From Diplonema papillatum (lineage: Eukaryota; Euglenozoa; Diplonemea; Diplonemida; Diplonemidae), in contig JAPJBO010000921.1 in NCBI GenBank assembly GCA_030068145.1, positions 1-64,000 on the forward strand: a stretch of 64,000 nt of DNA. The letters are read 5' to 3'. Made by a program: the position numbers and the translations under genes. Positions 1-9,845 of this stretch are shown piece after piece. Position 1 is the stretch's first letter; each line of letters starts with the position of its first letter. Below the pieces are notes generated by a model that made no database searches, was not told the DNA's origin, and saw nothing but the letters and a program-made list of their open reading frames with translations.

Positions 1-1
1 G

Positions 2-361
2 ACGCATCCTCACACATTCGCCGCACACGCCGGGCTGATGGCGGCCAACCGAACCGAGTGGCCCCGATGCACGCTGGAACATGGTGTGGTTGTACCGGGG
101 AACGCCCACTTATCGAGGCGGCTCCAGGAGATGATGGCTGAAATCCTTACGGAACGTGCAGGGCTCGAAGCACGTGGCTGGGTAGCCAGGAACCCCACGA
201 CCCCCTGGTCGAGAGCGGATGCGATGCCTGCCGAGAAATTTGACCACCCCTTTGCGCGGATTGCCCCGGCATGGACGTGGGAGCGAAACAAGACCTGGGG
301 ACTACCGACGTTTTATGCGTTGGTAGCGTGGCTGTCTGACATGCAGTGGACCGAGAGCTAG
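2..361 (+). pseudogene. End of LINE EN-RT frame, copy A
   Basis: The open frame enters from the window edge and ends at a TAG at 359-361. Its first ~65 codons align with copy B from LMAANR to GWVARNPTT. The last ~50 codons, ending DMQWTES, have no counterpart in copy B. They read as an ordinary protein tail without stops, so the ancestral ORF may have ended here and been separate from the downstream Cys/His frame. No catalytic motif lies in this piece. Confidence 0.6.
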
Positions 362-549
362 AGCTTGCGATCGACTTTGAACTCTTCTCGGGCCTCAGCA
401 TGCCGCTGCACGGGAATGCGCCGAAGGCGTGAGAGAACGGGAAACGTCCTGCGCTGCATGATGAGCGCGTTGGACAAGCTGGCGGCACAGCAAGGGCTGG
501 GAAGCTGCATGAGGGGGAGAGGGTGTGCCCGACGACGTCGCTGTCGTTC

Positions 550-1580
550 ATGGGCATCTCGGGATATCGGGTGTACGGCCCAGGCCACGCTTTCGCGAGG
601 CACACACGGGGACGATACTTGAGGAACAAGTGAAAGGAAGCGATGTAGGGACGCAGTGCCCGGCGTACCCTGACTGGACGATCGGGAGAGCGGCGAGGTG
701 GGCCCTGCCTGCCCCACCACAACTGCACCCAGACCCCGTGCATATGCCGGGTGTCGATATAGAGAAGGCACTCGTCACGTGCGCGACCCATCACAAAGGG
801 AAGTGTGAGGCGTGCAGAGCACTCGTCCGAAGGGACGTTCCCACGGTAGAGATGTGCTGCCGGCACCATCACCACGCGAACGATGGGCAGCCGATCGCGG
901 TGTGCACAGAGCACAGCACGACGAAGTGCGGCGAGTGCAAGACGGCGGCGGCGTGTTGCCGCAGCGGGCATCATGCCTGCCGCACGCATGGCAGAGGAAC
1001 CTGCCAAGAGTGCAAGAGGCTCCCTACGCTGACGCAGAGGCGACCGGCGGCATGTTGCCGCCGCGGCCACCACCAGTCCAACGAACCGAACCTCCCGTCA
1101 ACCCCCGGACGCAACAAGAAGAAGAGGCCCTCCTCACCCACCCAGGTGGGCGTACAACGGGGAACGCCAGTTGGAAAGCGAGCGGCGCAAGCGCCGCCCG
1201 CGGCAACGAAAAAGGAGACGGCGACGACCGGACGGGCGACCAAGAGGCCGCCACCAACGCCAGGAACCAGCGAACGACCAGCGCTGAAGAAAAGGGGGCG
1301 AAGGAAGGCCCGATCGCCGGCCGCAAGCGGAAGAAGACGAAGGCGACCACCCCCGACTCAGGGGTGCATCGAAGGAAGAAGAAGGTACCGAGGGCAGGCA
1401 GCTCTCAGAAACGACCGGGGACCACGGGCACACCAACGCCCTCGAAAGTGAAAAACGGACACACGTGCCCGCCCTCGATCGCCGACTCAGTCTCTGGAAT
1501 CGCAAGAAAGCCAAACCCCGCTAGCTCCACAAATGCTCGACCTTGACGACGCAATGGCAGGTGACGACGTCATCCGATAA
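550..1580 (+). pseudogene. LINE Cys/His-rich C-terminal frame, copy A (frame-disrupted)
   Basis: An ATG at 550 opens on MGI, the same residues as in copy B. Small indels then move the frame. The Cys/His repeats (CATHHKGKCEAC, CCRHHHH, CGECKTAAACC, CQEC) read cleanly in one frame. The lysine/proline-rich tail reads in another, and the terminal LDLDDAMAGDDVIR is back in the first, stopping at 1578-1580. The repeats resemble tandem small zinc-binding knuckles; nucleic-acid binding is inferred. The conserved end LDLDD is acidic and resembles a SUMO-interaction motif, which is a suggestion only. Confidence 0.6.
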
Positions 1581-1615
1581 CCTGACTTTCAAGGCAGTGC
1601 ATGTTAATCCGACGT

Positions 1616-2084
1616 GGTTCATGTACTTAAAAGAACTCAATGCTTAACAGTGCTCACGTGGGCGGTGTCTTCGGACAGCACCTCGTGATGTTCGCATCAC
1701 AAAACAAAGAAGACAGTGAAATGGTCGTTACCTGGTCGGGTTTCGCTCGCGACCGTTTCCTGAACAATCCTTCACTAAATCCGCGGTTAATACCACCTGG
1801 CCTCAGTGGTGCAAGTACCACGCGCTCTTCAAACCTAAGAAACATTTCCCCCCCCATTCACTTGTTATATAACAAGTGATTGCTTGTTATATCAGTCATT
1901 CTCCTGGCGACCGTTCAAAAATGACCATCCTATTGCAGCGCATACAGTCACCAAAGGTGTCACTAAATCGACCAATCTTTGATGCTATGAGCGCAGGTGT
2001 CCCTGGTCTCTCTGTTCCCGGGGTTTTAGAAAAAAATGACGACCCCCCTTGGACAAGTTCGGCCCGATATAATTATACTTAGAG
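1616..2084 (+). repeat. 3' tail segment of LINE copy A, near-identical to 7100-7566
   Basis: Only a handful of differences from 7100-7566 can be seen over ~469 bp, while the coding sequence just upstream is about ten percent diverged. It ends in ATAATTATACTTAGA with no poly(A). From 1883 it contains the left ~200 bp of the inverted-repeat element seen whole at 7365-8154, cut off where copy B begins. The junction motif AACAAGTGATTGCTTGTT lies at 1871-1888. Confidence 0.75.
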
Positions 2085-2129
2085 TATACAAGAGTGAGAA
2101 CCCCGCTGCCAGCCGGCACTCTGTGCCAC

Positions 2130-5100
2130 ATGGAGGGCGAGGCCAGGAACCTGTGGACACACGGAATCCGTCCCGGTGATGTCACACACGACAGGGTCTC
2201 GCTCACCTACAGAGCTGTGCACGAGGGAAGGGCCCGCTGCTCCTCCCCCACTAGAGAAGAACAAGGTACGCTGGATCCACCCACAATGCCCCCCCCACCC
2301 CCCCCACAGTCACTCACCCATCCCCCCCATCAACAGTCCAACCCTACGCATTTATGTAACAGTAAAAGAACAGAAGAATCAGTCAGAGGATCTGCACGAG
2401 AGCGGCTGTTAACAGCTGGGGACGTCGAACAGAACCCTGGTCCCGGCCGCACGGAGATGAAGTTCGCGACGCTCAACGTGACCAGCATGCTGCAGTACAT
2501 AGTAGCGGTTAACGCGGTGGAAGCCGACCTTCTTTGCTGCCAGGAGGTCACACTCCTTCGATGCAAACGGGCACAGGCGGAGGAATACCTACGGAATTGG
2601 TGCTGCCACTGGGGTCCGCCACCTCCCGGGAGACTCTGTAGAAGCTCCGGTAGTCGCTCGACGACGAACGCTGCGAACGGGGGACTCTGCACTCTAGTAC
2701 AGAGGCCGATACCGGCGTACGACACGTTGGCAGCGCTCTCGCACGTGGCGTTACGGTCCCCGGACCGGGTAAGCCATACTGTAGTCGCAACAGGGACCGG
2801 CAGCACCTTCGTGCACGTGTTCAATGTCTACTGCCCATCAGGAAACGGGAGGGCGGAGAACGAGGAACGTGAGGACATGCTGGAGAAGGTCCTCTTTGCG
2901 GCGGCAGACAGCCTCGGCGACGTCCCCATACTGGTGATGGGAGACCTCAACACGGAAGAAGATCGGTCCCCTGTTCTGCGGAAGGCACTTAGGAACGGAT
3001 GGTCCGACGCAGCGGAACTGCACCATGCGCGCACCGGGAACACGCCTCCGCCACCGACCTTTACCAGCGCCCGGACGTCAGGCACGAGGATCGACCGCAT
3101 ACTCCTCAACCGCATAGCGGCGTGTGCATTCCGTCAATGCGTCACCACCGCGGTGAACGTACCGGGACACCGGCTCGTGACAGTGACCCTGGATATTGCA
3201 GCGCTGCGCCAAAGCGTGTGGCGATTTAAGGTGCCGCGGGAGATCCCGACAGAGGGGGGGTCCAAGTGGGACCTCTCGGAAGCAGAAGCCGACAGGGAAG
3301 CCGTACAGAGACTGGCCAACTCCGAATTCGCGGAACGATTGGCGGCGCAGCGGGTGGAAGAGGCCTGGCTCGAGTGGTCACGGGTCAGTGAGCGGTACTT
3401 GCAGGATGCATTCGCAGTCCCTGTGGAAGAGAGAGGAAGGGGTACCGGCCGGGGGATGAAGACATTGCCGAGGAGGGTCTGTGTCACGGCGGGCACTGCG
3501 ACCGACGGGTCGGGGGCAGCGAACAGCAGGCAGCTACGGCTTAGAAAGGCCATCCACCGGATGGAACGCATCTGCAGCTACCTCGCGCAACGTCGCGGGC
3601 CGGAAGCTGTTCCACATGAGGTGTCCCTCTGCTGGCAGAACTGCAAGCGGCTGGCACAAGCGTGCATGGTGGGCGACCAAGGCGCAGGGGGGTTTCCGGA
3701 TCATGAGAAGGCGAAGCAGCTGCTCACAGCGTTGCGGGAAGAGACGAGTAGGCTCGGAAGGGAAGGATCTGCGGCCAGGTTTACGAAGTACCGAGACAAG
3801 CTGAACGAGAGGGCGGACGCGAGCAGACGATGTCTAGCGACCGTCTGCGCCGGTCGCGCTGAGCCGTCGGGAATGTTGCGCACCGGAGCGAAGATGACTG
3901 CAAATGTGGACGAGATGGACGAGGTGTTGCACACTGCGTGGGACGCTATCCTGCGTAAGTACAAGGACCGGCCAGAGCCGGAGTACGGTCCGTTTCGGGA
4001 TCGGTTCCAGGAGCACATCGACACACACTTGATGGAACCCGGAACGATCACGGGGGAGGAGCTGCGGACTCTGCTAAGGAAGAAGCCGAAGAGAAGCGCG
4101 TCAGGCGTGGATGGCTGGCGCATGGCTGAACTGCGGGAGTTGCCGCTTCCCCTGCTGAATGCGCTAGCGGATGTCATGAACCTGGTCGAAGTGACTGGGG
4201 TTTGGCCGGCGAGCATGACAACTGCCCTGGTGTCGATGGTGCCGAAGGATGAGAGCCAAGACCCGCTGCACACGAGGCCAATAACCGTCACGTCCGCTGT
4301 GTACCGCCTATGGGCGTGCCGCAGGCTTGCGGACATAGTCCTGTGGCAGGAGAAGTGGATCGAAGAAGGACAGAAGGGCTTTCGACCGGGTCACCGTATC
4401 GAGGACGTCCTGATGGAGATAGGGCTCGAGATGGAGGACGCCTTGCTAGATGGAGAGCCGCTCTACGGGGTGGCGCTGGACTTCCGGAAATGTTTCGACA
4501 TGGTCCCGCGAGAGATAGTGCTGCGCCTGGCCGGTGACTTAGGGTTGCACAATCGGGTTCTCAAGCCGCTGAGGGCGATCTACAGACTGCTCGCGAGACG
4601 CTTCAAGCTGCCTCTAGGGGTGGGCAGGGAGTTTAGTGTGACCAATGGTATCCTTCAAGGGTGCCCTGTGTCCGTCATCCTCATCAATGCCCTGCTGTCG
4701 GTAGTGATGAAGGCGGTCAAGAAAGAAGCGGAGGGGGTGAGCCCAAAGTCGTACGCAGACGATGCCACGCTGCTATCCAGGCTGTCGGAGGCCGCCCTGC
4801 AAAAGGGGGTGGACGTAGTAGACGAGTTCTGCACGCTCACCGGAATGGAGCTAAACCTCCAGAAAACGGTCGCCTTCTCGACGAGACGTAGGCATCAGTC
4901 GACGCTCAGACTCCGCAGCGTGGATGCGCTGCTGCGGTTTGGCAAATCTGTCACGTGCCTGGGGGTCCTAGTCTCGACGGCAAAGAATAGGACAGAAAGG
5001 TCCGACTCGGAGAGGGTGGAGAAGGCGGCTGCCCTGGCGGAAGGCCTCCGCCATGCGCCGTTCCGGCACGAGAAGCGGGTCCGAATTGTACAGTCGAATG

Positions 5101-7064
5101 TGCTACCGGCGGCGCTGTCAGGCTGCTCTTTCGCGCCGGTGTCGAAGGTGGCAATGAAACGGCTGACGACGTCGGTGATGGGACTGATCTGGGGTGGGTC
5201 CAACCCAAAGCGCTCGAGGGAGATGGTCCTAAATTTTCAGGAGAAGGGCCACCTGACGGACCCCAGTACATGCCTAGCATATAGGGTGACGACGGCGTTC
5301 TACGCGGCGTGCGAGAGGTTGCCACGACTTCTGCCTCTGATGGAGAGCATCCGGGGAAGGTACGCCGAGGAGGACCTACCCCTGGGGCCAGTTGGACTGG
5401 CGATGAAGAGCATGGAGGAGTGTGGACACGTATGGGGACCAGGGCCCCTGTCTCGCACGCTGAGGAATGGTGCAATATTTGACCCGATAGCCTCGACACC
5501 CTCGAAGAGGGGGCATGAAGTGAGGGCGGATTTGAGGGCGAAGACGTGGTCCCGTCTGGTAGCGAGGCGGCCGGGATTTGAGGGTGTACAGAGAGCCGAC
5601 TTGGAGCGGACGAACTCCTTCTGGAGGATGCGTGAATGTCCCGCGCACACCGCGAGGCTTATACGTGTAGCGTTGGCGGGAGGAGTGAACACGGCTGAGT
5701 TCACGTCGCGGATGAGACAGGCCGGAGCTGAGCCGCAGGCGCCCAGCTGCAAGCACTGTGGAAGCGGCGACACCGAGGACGAGAAACACGTATTCTGGGA
5801 CTGCGGAGCGTACTCGCACATACGGCGACGAGAGGCACATGCCGAGCTGATGGCGGCCAACCGCGCCGACTGGCCCAGATGCACGCTGGAACACGGAGTG
5901 GTAGTACCCGAGAATGCCCACTTCTCGAGGCGGCTCCAGGAGATGATGGCTGAAATCCTTGCGGAGCGGGCAGGGCTCGAAGCACGAGGCTGGGTAGCCA
6001 GGAACCCCACGACGTCGTTCATGGGCATCACGGGGATATCGGGGGTGCGGCCCAGGCCCCGCTTTCGCGAGGCACACACGGGGACGATCCTCGAAGAGCA
6101 GGTGAAGGGAAGCGATATAGGGACGCAGTGCCCGACGTACCCGGACTGGACGGCCGAGAGAGCGGCGAGGTGGGCCCTGCCTGTCCCACCACAGCTGCAC
6201 CCCGACCCCGTGCATATGCCGGGTGTCGGAGTAGAGAAAGCACTCGTCACCTGCGCGACCCACCACAAGGGGAAGTGTGAGGCGTGCCGAGCACTCGTCC
6301 GAAGGGACGTACCCACGGTAGAGATGTGCTGTCGGCACCATCACCACGCTGACGATGGGCAGCCGATCGCCGTGTGCGTGGAGCACAGCACGACGAAGTG
6401 CGGCGAGTGCAAGACGGCGGCGGCGTGCTGCCGCAGCGGGCATCATGCCTGCCGCACGCATGGCAGAGGAACCTGCCAAGAATGCAGGAGGCTCCCTACG
6501 TTGACGCAGAGGAGACCGGCAGCGTGCTGCCGCCGCGGCCACCACCAACCAAACGAACCTAACGCCCCGGCAACCCCCGGACACAGCAAAAAGAAGAGAC
6601 CCCTCTCACCCACCCAGGGGGGCGTACAACGTGAAACGCCGGCGGGAAAGCGCGCGGCGCAGGCGCCGCCCGCCGTAGCGAAGCAGAAGACGGCGACGAC
6701 CGGACGGGCAGCCAAGAGGCCGCCACCAACGCCAGGCACCGGCGAACGACCAGCGTTGAAAAAGAGGGTGCTCGGCACCCCGAAGGAGAGCCCGATCGCC
6801 GGCCGCAAGCGGAAGAAGGCGAAGGCGACCACACCCGAGTCAGGGGTGCAACGAAGGAAGAGGATGGCCCTTAAAGCAAACAGCTACCAGAAACGTTCGA
6901 CGTCCCCAAGCACTCCAGTGCCCTCGAGAGTGAAAAACGTGCAAGATTGTCCGCACCTGTGCCCCTCCACGCAATCTCCAGAACCGCAAGAAAGCCCAGC
7001 GCCCCTGGCGCCACAAGTACTCGACCTTGACGACGCAATGACAGGTGACGACGTCATAAAGTAA
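2130..7064 (+). CDS. LINE polyprotein: 2A-like peptide, endonuclease, reverse transcriptase, Cys/His-rich tail
   Basis: 1644 aa from the first in-frame ATG (the frame is open a little further upstream, without an ATG). A proline-rich leader of about 100 residues ends in the 2A-like motif GDVEQNPGP (2418-2445), which in known cases makes the ribosome skip a peptide bond and would release the leader. Endonuclease follows at once: LNVTSM, CCQEV, GDLNTEED, RIDRILLNR, PGHRLV. RT motifs: LDFRKCFD, GILQGCPVS and YADD (4752-4763). After the RT comes a CCHC knuckle, CKHCGSGDTEDEKHVFWDC (~5750-5806). Then about eight Cys/His clusters (6240-6550), a Lys/Pro-rich tail, and an acidic end VLDLDDAMTGDDVIK. 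The EN and RT motifs look complete, so activity is possible. Compared with copy A the ORF may be a fusion made by a ~330-bp deletion at about 6010. Confidence 0.9.
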   Translation: MEGEARNLWTHGIRPGDVTHDRVSLTYRAVHEGRARCSSPTREEQGTLDPPTMPPPPPPQSLTHPPHQQSNPTHLCNSKRTEESVRGSARERLLTAGDVEQNPGPGRTEMKFATLNVTSMLQYIVAVNAVEADLLCCQEVTLLRCKRAQAEEYLRNWCCHWGPPPPGRLCRSSGSRSTTNAANGGLCTLVQRPIPAYDTLAALSHVALRSPDRVSHTVVATGTGSTFVHVFNVYCPSGNGRAENEEREDMLEKVLFAAADSLGDVPILVMGDLNTEEDRSPVLRKALRNGWSDAAELHHARTGNTPPPPTFTSARTSGTRIDRILLNRIAACAFRQCVTTAVNVPGHRLVTVTLDIAALRQSVWRFKVPREIPTEGGSKWDLSEAEADREAVQRLANSEFAERLAAQRVEEAWLEWSRVSERYLQDAFAVPVEERGRGTGRGMKTLPRRVCVTAGTATDGSGAANSRQLRLRKAIHRMERICSYLAQRRGPEAVPHEVSLCWQNCKRLAQACMVGDQGAGGFPDHEKAKQLLTALREETSRLGREGSAARFTKYRDKLNERADASRRCLATVCAGRAEPSGMLRTGAKMTANVDEMDEVLHTAWDAILRKYKDRPEPEYGPFRDRFQEHIDTHLMEPGTITGEELRTLLRKKPKRSASGVDGWRMAELRELPLPLLNALADVMNLVEVTGVWPASMTTALVSMVPKDESQDPLHTRPITVTSAVYRLWACRRLADIVLWQEKWIEEGQKGFRPGHRIEDVLMEIGLEMEDALLDGEPLYGVALDFRKCFDMVPREIVLRLAGDLGLHNRVLKPLRAIYRLLARRFKLPLGVGREFSVTNGILQGCPVSVILINALLSVVMKAVKKEAEGVSPKSYADDATLLSRLSEAALQKGVDVVDEFCTLTGMELNLQKTVAFSTRRRHQSTLRLRSVDALLRFGKSVTCLGVLVSTAKNRTERSDSERVEKAAALAEGLRHAPFRHEKRVRIVQSNVLPAALSGCSFAPVSKVAMKRLTTSVMGLIWGGSNPKRSREMVLNFQEKGHLTDPSTCLAYRVTTAFYAACERLPRLLPLMESIRGRYAEEDLPLGPVGLAMKSMEECGHVWGPGPLSRTLRNGAIFDPIASTPSKRGHEVRADLRAKTWSRLVARRPGFEGVQRADLERTNSFWRMRECPAHTARLIRVALAGGVNTAEFTSRMRQAGAEPQAPSCKHCGSGDTEDEKHVFWDCGAYSHIRRREAHAELMAANRADWPRCTLEHGVVVPENAHFSRRLQEMMAEILAERAGLEARGWVARNPTTSFMGITGISGVRPRPRFREAHTGTILEEQVKGSDIGTQCPTYPDWTAERAARWALPVPPQLHPDPVHMPGVGVEKALVTCATHHKGKCEACRALVRRDVPTVEMCCRHHHHADDGQPIAVCVEHSTTKCGECKTAAACCRSGHHACRTHGRGTCQECRRLPTLTQRRPAACCRRGHHQPNEPNAPATPGHSKKKRPLSPTQGGVQRETPAGKRAAQAPPAVAKQKTATTGRAAKRPPPTPGTGERPALKKRVLGTPKESPIAGRKRKKAKATTPESGVQRRKRMALKANSYQKRSTSPSTPVPSRVKNVQDCPHLCPSTQSPEPQESPAPLAPQVLDLDDAMTGDDVIK
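2400..2449 (+). other. 2A-like ribosome-skipping motif
   Basis: It encodes LLTAGDVEQNPGPG, matching the D-V/I-E-x-N-P-G-P consensus of 2A peptides. It sits directly before the endonuclease start (MKFATLNV), so skipping would yield an EN with only a few extra N-terminal residues. N-terminal 2A-like sequences are known from some other non-LTR elements; function here is inferred. Confidence 0.8.
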
Positions 7065-7364
7065 CCTTAAGCGGCGACACAGTGCATGCTAATCCATGTG
7101 GTTCATGTACTTAAAAGAACTCAATGCTTAACAGTGCTCACGTGGGCGGTGTCTTCGGACAGCACCTCGTGATGTTCGCATCACAAAACAAAGAAGACAG
7201 TGAAATGGTCGTTACCTGGTCGGGTTTCGCTCGCGACCGTTTCCTGAACAATCCTTCACTAAATCCGCGGTTAAACACCTGGCCTCAGTGGTGCAAGTAC
7301 CACGCGCTCTTCAAACCTAAGAAACATTTCCCCCCCCATTCACTTGTTATATAACAAGTGATTG
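7065..7364 (+). repeat. LINE copy B 3' untranslated tail up to the first junction motif
   Basis: Non-coding tail matching 1581-1882 of copy A. The first ~35 bp are diverged and the rest is almost identical. It ends at ACTTGTTATATAACAAG followed by TGATTG, where the next inverted-repeat element begins at 7365. Confidence 0.7.
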
Positions 7365-8154
7365 CTTGTTATATCAGTCATTCTCCTGGCGACCGTTCAA
7401 AAATGACCATCCTATTGCAGCGCATACAGTCACCAAAGATGTCACTAAATCGACCAATCTTTGATGCTATGAGCGCAGGTGTCCCTGGTCTCTCTGTTCC
7501 CGGGGTTTTAGAAAAAAATGACGACCCCCCTTGGACAAGTTCGGCCCGATATAATTATACTTAGATTATACCGGGGGCGCGTGAGATACGTGCCTGTTGC
7601 TCCCGAGAAGACACGGAATGGAAAGATCGGTCACGAAGTCGTCAAAATACCACCTCGGATCACACAAAAGGTTGACCCCCATGGCCCTCCTGTTGCACCC
7701 CACTTCACCAGGCAAATTACCATCACCCTATGAACGCACTTCAGAACTGGGATGGCGGGTACTGAGCCCACAGGGTGCTAGGCCCTCGTGGTGCCCCTTG
7801 TGGACACAGGGGAAAGCTGTTGCAGCCCATACACCCACCATCCGCGCCTCTAATTTGGTCAATCAAAGATGGTTTTAATCCGGAGCATGCCTGAGAACTC
7901 TGTTCCCGGGGTGCTACAGAAAAACTGGCGACCGCCTCGATGGCAAAACACGAGAATGCGTTTTTCGCAGAACCTAATTTTGGGCTTAAGCCCGTCAATA
8001 TCGAGCTTCGGAGCCCACCGAGGGTCGGAATGAAAAGATCGGATTCAAAACAGTTCAAAAACGCCCTCGGGCCAAAGACAATGACGAGGGGTTGACCTCC
8101 AGATGGTTTCTTCCATATTTGAACGGTCGCCAGGAGAATGACTGATATAACAAG
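7365..8154. mobile_element. 790-bp inverted-repeat element with TGATTG target duplication
   Basis: The left end CTTGTTATATCAGTCATT continues through the region around CTCCTGGCGACCG. It is repeated perfectly in inverted form at 8118-8154 (~36 bp). TGATTG lies directly outside both ends (7359-7364, 8155-8160), as a 6-bp target duplication would. There is no convincing coding frame inside, so it looks non-autonomous. The left 200 bp also occur at 1883-2084 behind LINE copy A. Confidence 0.7.
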
Positions 8155-8252
8155 TGATTGCTTGTTATAACAAGTGTTTGGTTGCAATTTCATAAGGAAC
8201 CTGGGGTTTGTACCTACCTACGAGAGAAGTCACGTGATCTGCAAGACACTAG

Positions 8253-9056
8253 GCTTTTGGCAAACAAACGGTTGCTGTAAGCACGCTTGGCATTTGCATA
8301 CCCGAACCGCTCATTCGGGGTTCTTCGGTGGGTCGAAGTTTCTTGTGTGAAAACCCCCGAGCCGGGTACCACGGCCCAGCCAAACGAGCGTGATTTCGTG
8401 TTTTTTGACATTTTCGCCCAAGGCGGTGACCGTACTCCAGGTATTACACATCACCTCCACTGTGACATGACACCGAATTTACGGCCAAAAAGCTGCGGAA
8501 CTGCGTATTTGATGCACCAAAGCCAAAAAAGGAGGGTTTTCGGCCTGTTAACGAAACCAGGGGGTTTTGCCTATTTCGGGAGCGAGATTGACTGTTACCG
8601 TTACGCCTTCCTGAAGCCCGAGACTGCCAGAAAATTACCCCCACTGGCAGCACACAACACCTGGCGGGCAGAAAGGCACTCAGGGGACCATAATATCCCA
8701 CCCAGATGCTCCAGAAAAGTCCAAGGTCCGTACACTCAGGGTGGTGCACCCAAGAAAGCTGCCATGTTCTAGCAAGAATATTTCCCTTGTCGCCTTGTTG
8801 GAGCACACAGAGAACGACATCCAGGGTGGATACGACCCCAGAACGCACCCTCGGATCACAAGACTGGAACACGTTGTACTGCGTGCAGTCAGAGTACTGC
8901 AAGAGTCCGGATGTCAGCCAGCAAAGCGGCACAGAGAGAAGCGGAAGAATGGTGACCATCGTGAGCAGCTGCAGCAGGCCAGCACCGCCGCACAAATTCG
9001 AGGGATGGGCTGAAAAACTGCGTGGCCGAGAGCGGGCGGAACCTTACAACTTAGTG
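8253..9056. other. Unassigned interior of the 8161-11766 element
   Basis: A 161-codon frame (8287-8772, +) and antisense frames exist, but none shows a recognisable motif or is matched elsewhere in the window. Nothing further can be supported. Confidence 0.4.
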
Positions 9057-9845
9057 CGGGAGTTCCATCCAGAAACCCTGTTTGCGACTGGGAGCAGTCC
9101 ATTGTGAAAGCGGAGGGTCTTCTTCTTGGGGAGAGCCGGAAGATGCGAGGCAATTCGAGCCGTTTTCACTGGACACCGTGCCCGGCCTCTCTGACGATCG
9201 CCGTGCTCGGTTCAAGCCCAAGGGGTAAAGACGAGCTTCCCCTTCGGTGTCCAGAAGTACAACGCTGGGGGGCAAGCGCTTGGTATTCAAGCTGCCACCG
9301 AGCGACCGCCGCCTACAGGAGGATGTCGTCAAGGCGTCGGGACGGGGAAAAGGTTCCACACCCGGGCCATGAGGATGAAATTCGTCGAGGTCTGGAATCT
9401 GGGGTTCCGCGTACCATCCTCAAGACGATGTACATGTTCGTGACTGGAGATGTGAACCCCCTGCGCACACCAACCGAAAGGCACCTGGCTGAACTCCTCA
9501 CAACTGATTTCACCCCAGTGAGGTTGCATTCCGAAGCTCGTCAAAAGAGTCCAAATACGACGGCTACTGGGACGCCATGGGCCGCGTTCTTGAGAAGTGC
9601 GGTACTGTCGTGGACGAGAGGCGTCATGGAGAAGTTTCACGCCTCACGTTTGAGGCCCCCGCAAGCATCCGGCTTCTCATGGAAGAAGTGCAGAAGCGGC
9701 TTCCGGCCGATGCCCACGTCCCGTCCGAAACTTGGGTACGATACCAATTCTGGCCGAGTACGCCGAACAACACGGTTGCTCCCAGGCAGTCGCAAGGCCC
9801 ACGACTAGACGCCTACTACTGTCGGTGGCAGCAGCTCTATGCTGA
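9057..9845 (+). pseudogene. Unknown mobile-element ORF family, copy 1 (fragment)
   Basis: About 790 bp match 13145-13965 on the opposite strand at very high identity with a few small indels. A third, heavily decayed relative lies near 26480-27700. Conserved stretches include MYMFVTGDVNPLRTPTE, LAELLTTDFTPVRLH and LPADAHVPSETWVRYQFWPS, but these fall in more than one frame, so no single intact reading frame covers the piece. I do not recognise the family. The copies lie in transposon context, so it is probably an element-encoded protein. Confidence 0.5.

Larger units (their letters stand above)
1..2084 (+). mobile_element. LINE copy A, 3' part only (runs off the window start)
   Basis: This segment matches the 3' third of the LINE at 2085-7566 on the same strand. 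The coding part is roughly 10 percent diverged by eye, and the last ~470 bp are almost identical. It carries the end of the EN-RT frame, a ~330-bp stretch absent from copy B, the Cys/His-rich frame and the 3' tail. Copy B starts directly after it, so the two are head to tail. Frame changes in the basic C-terminal region show that this copy is no longer translated as one piece. Confidence 0.85.
2085..7566 (+). mobile_element. LINE (APE-type non-LTR retrotransposon), copy B, near full length
   Basis: A single element with a short leader (about 45 bp before the first ATG), one long ORF, and a ~500-bp 3' region ending in ATAATTATACTTAGA without poly(A). It begins immediately after the tail of copy A and is followed by unrelated sequence. 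The family resembles LINEs with one fused ORF, an N-terminal apurinic endonuclease and a CCHC motif after the RT. The clade was not determined. No clear target duplication is visible because the 5' neighbour is another copy. Confidence 0.85.
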
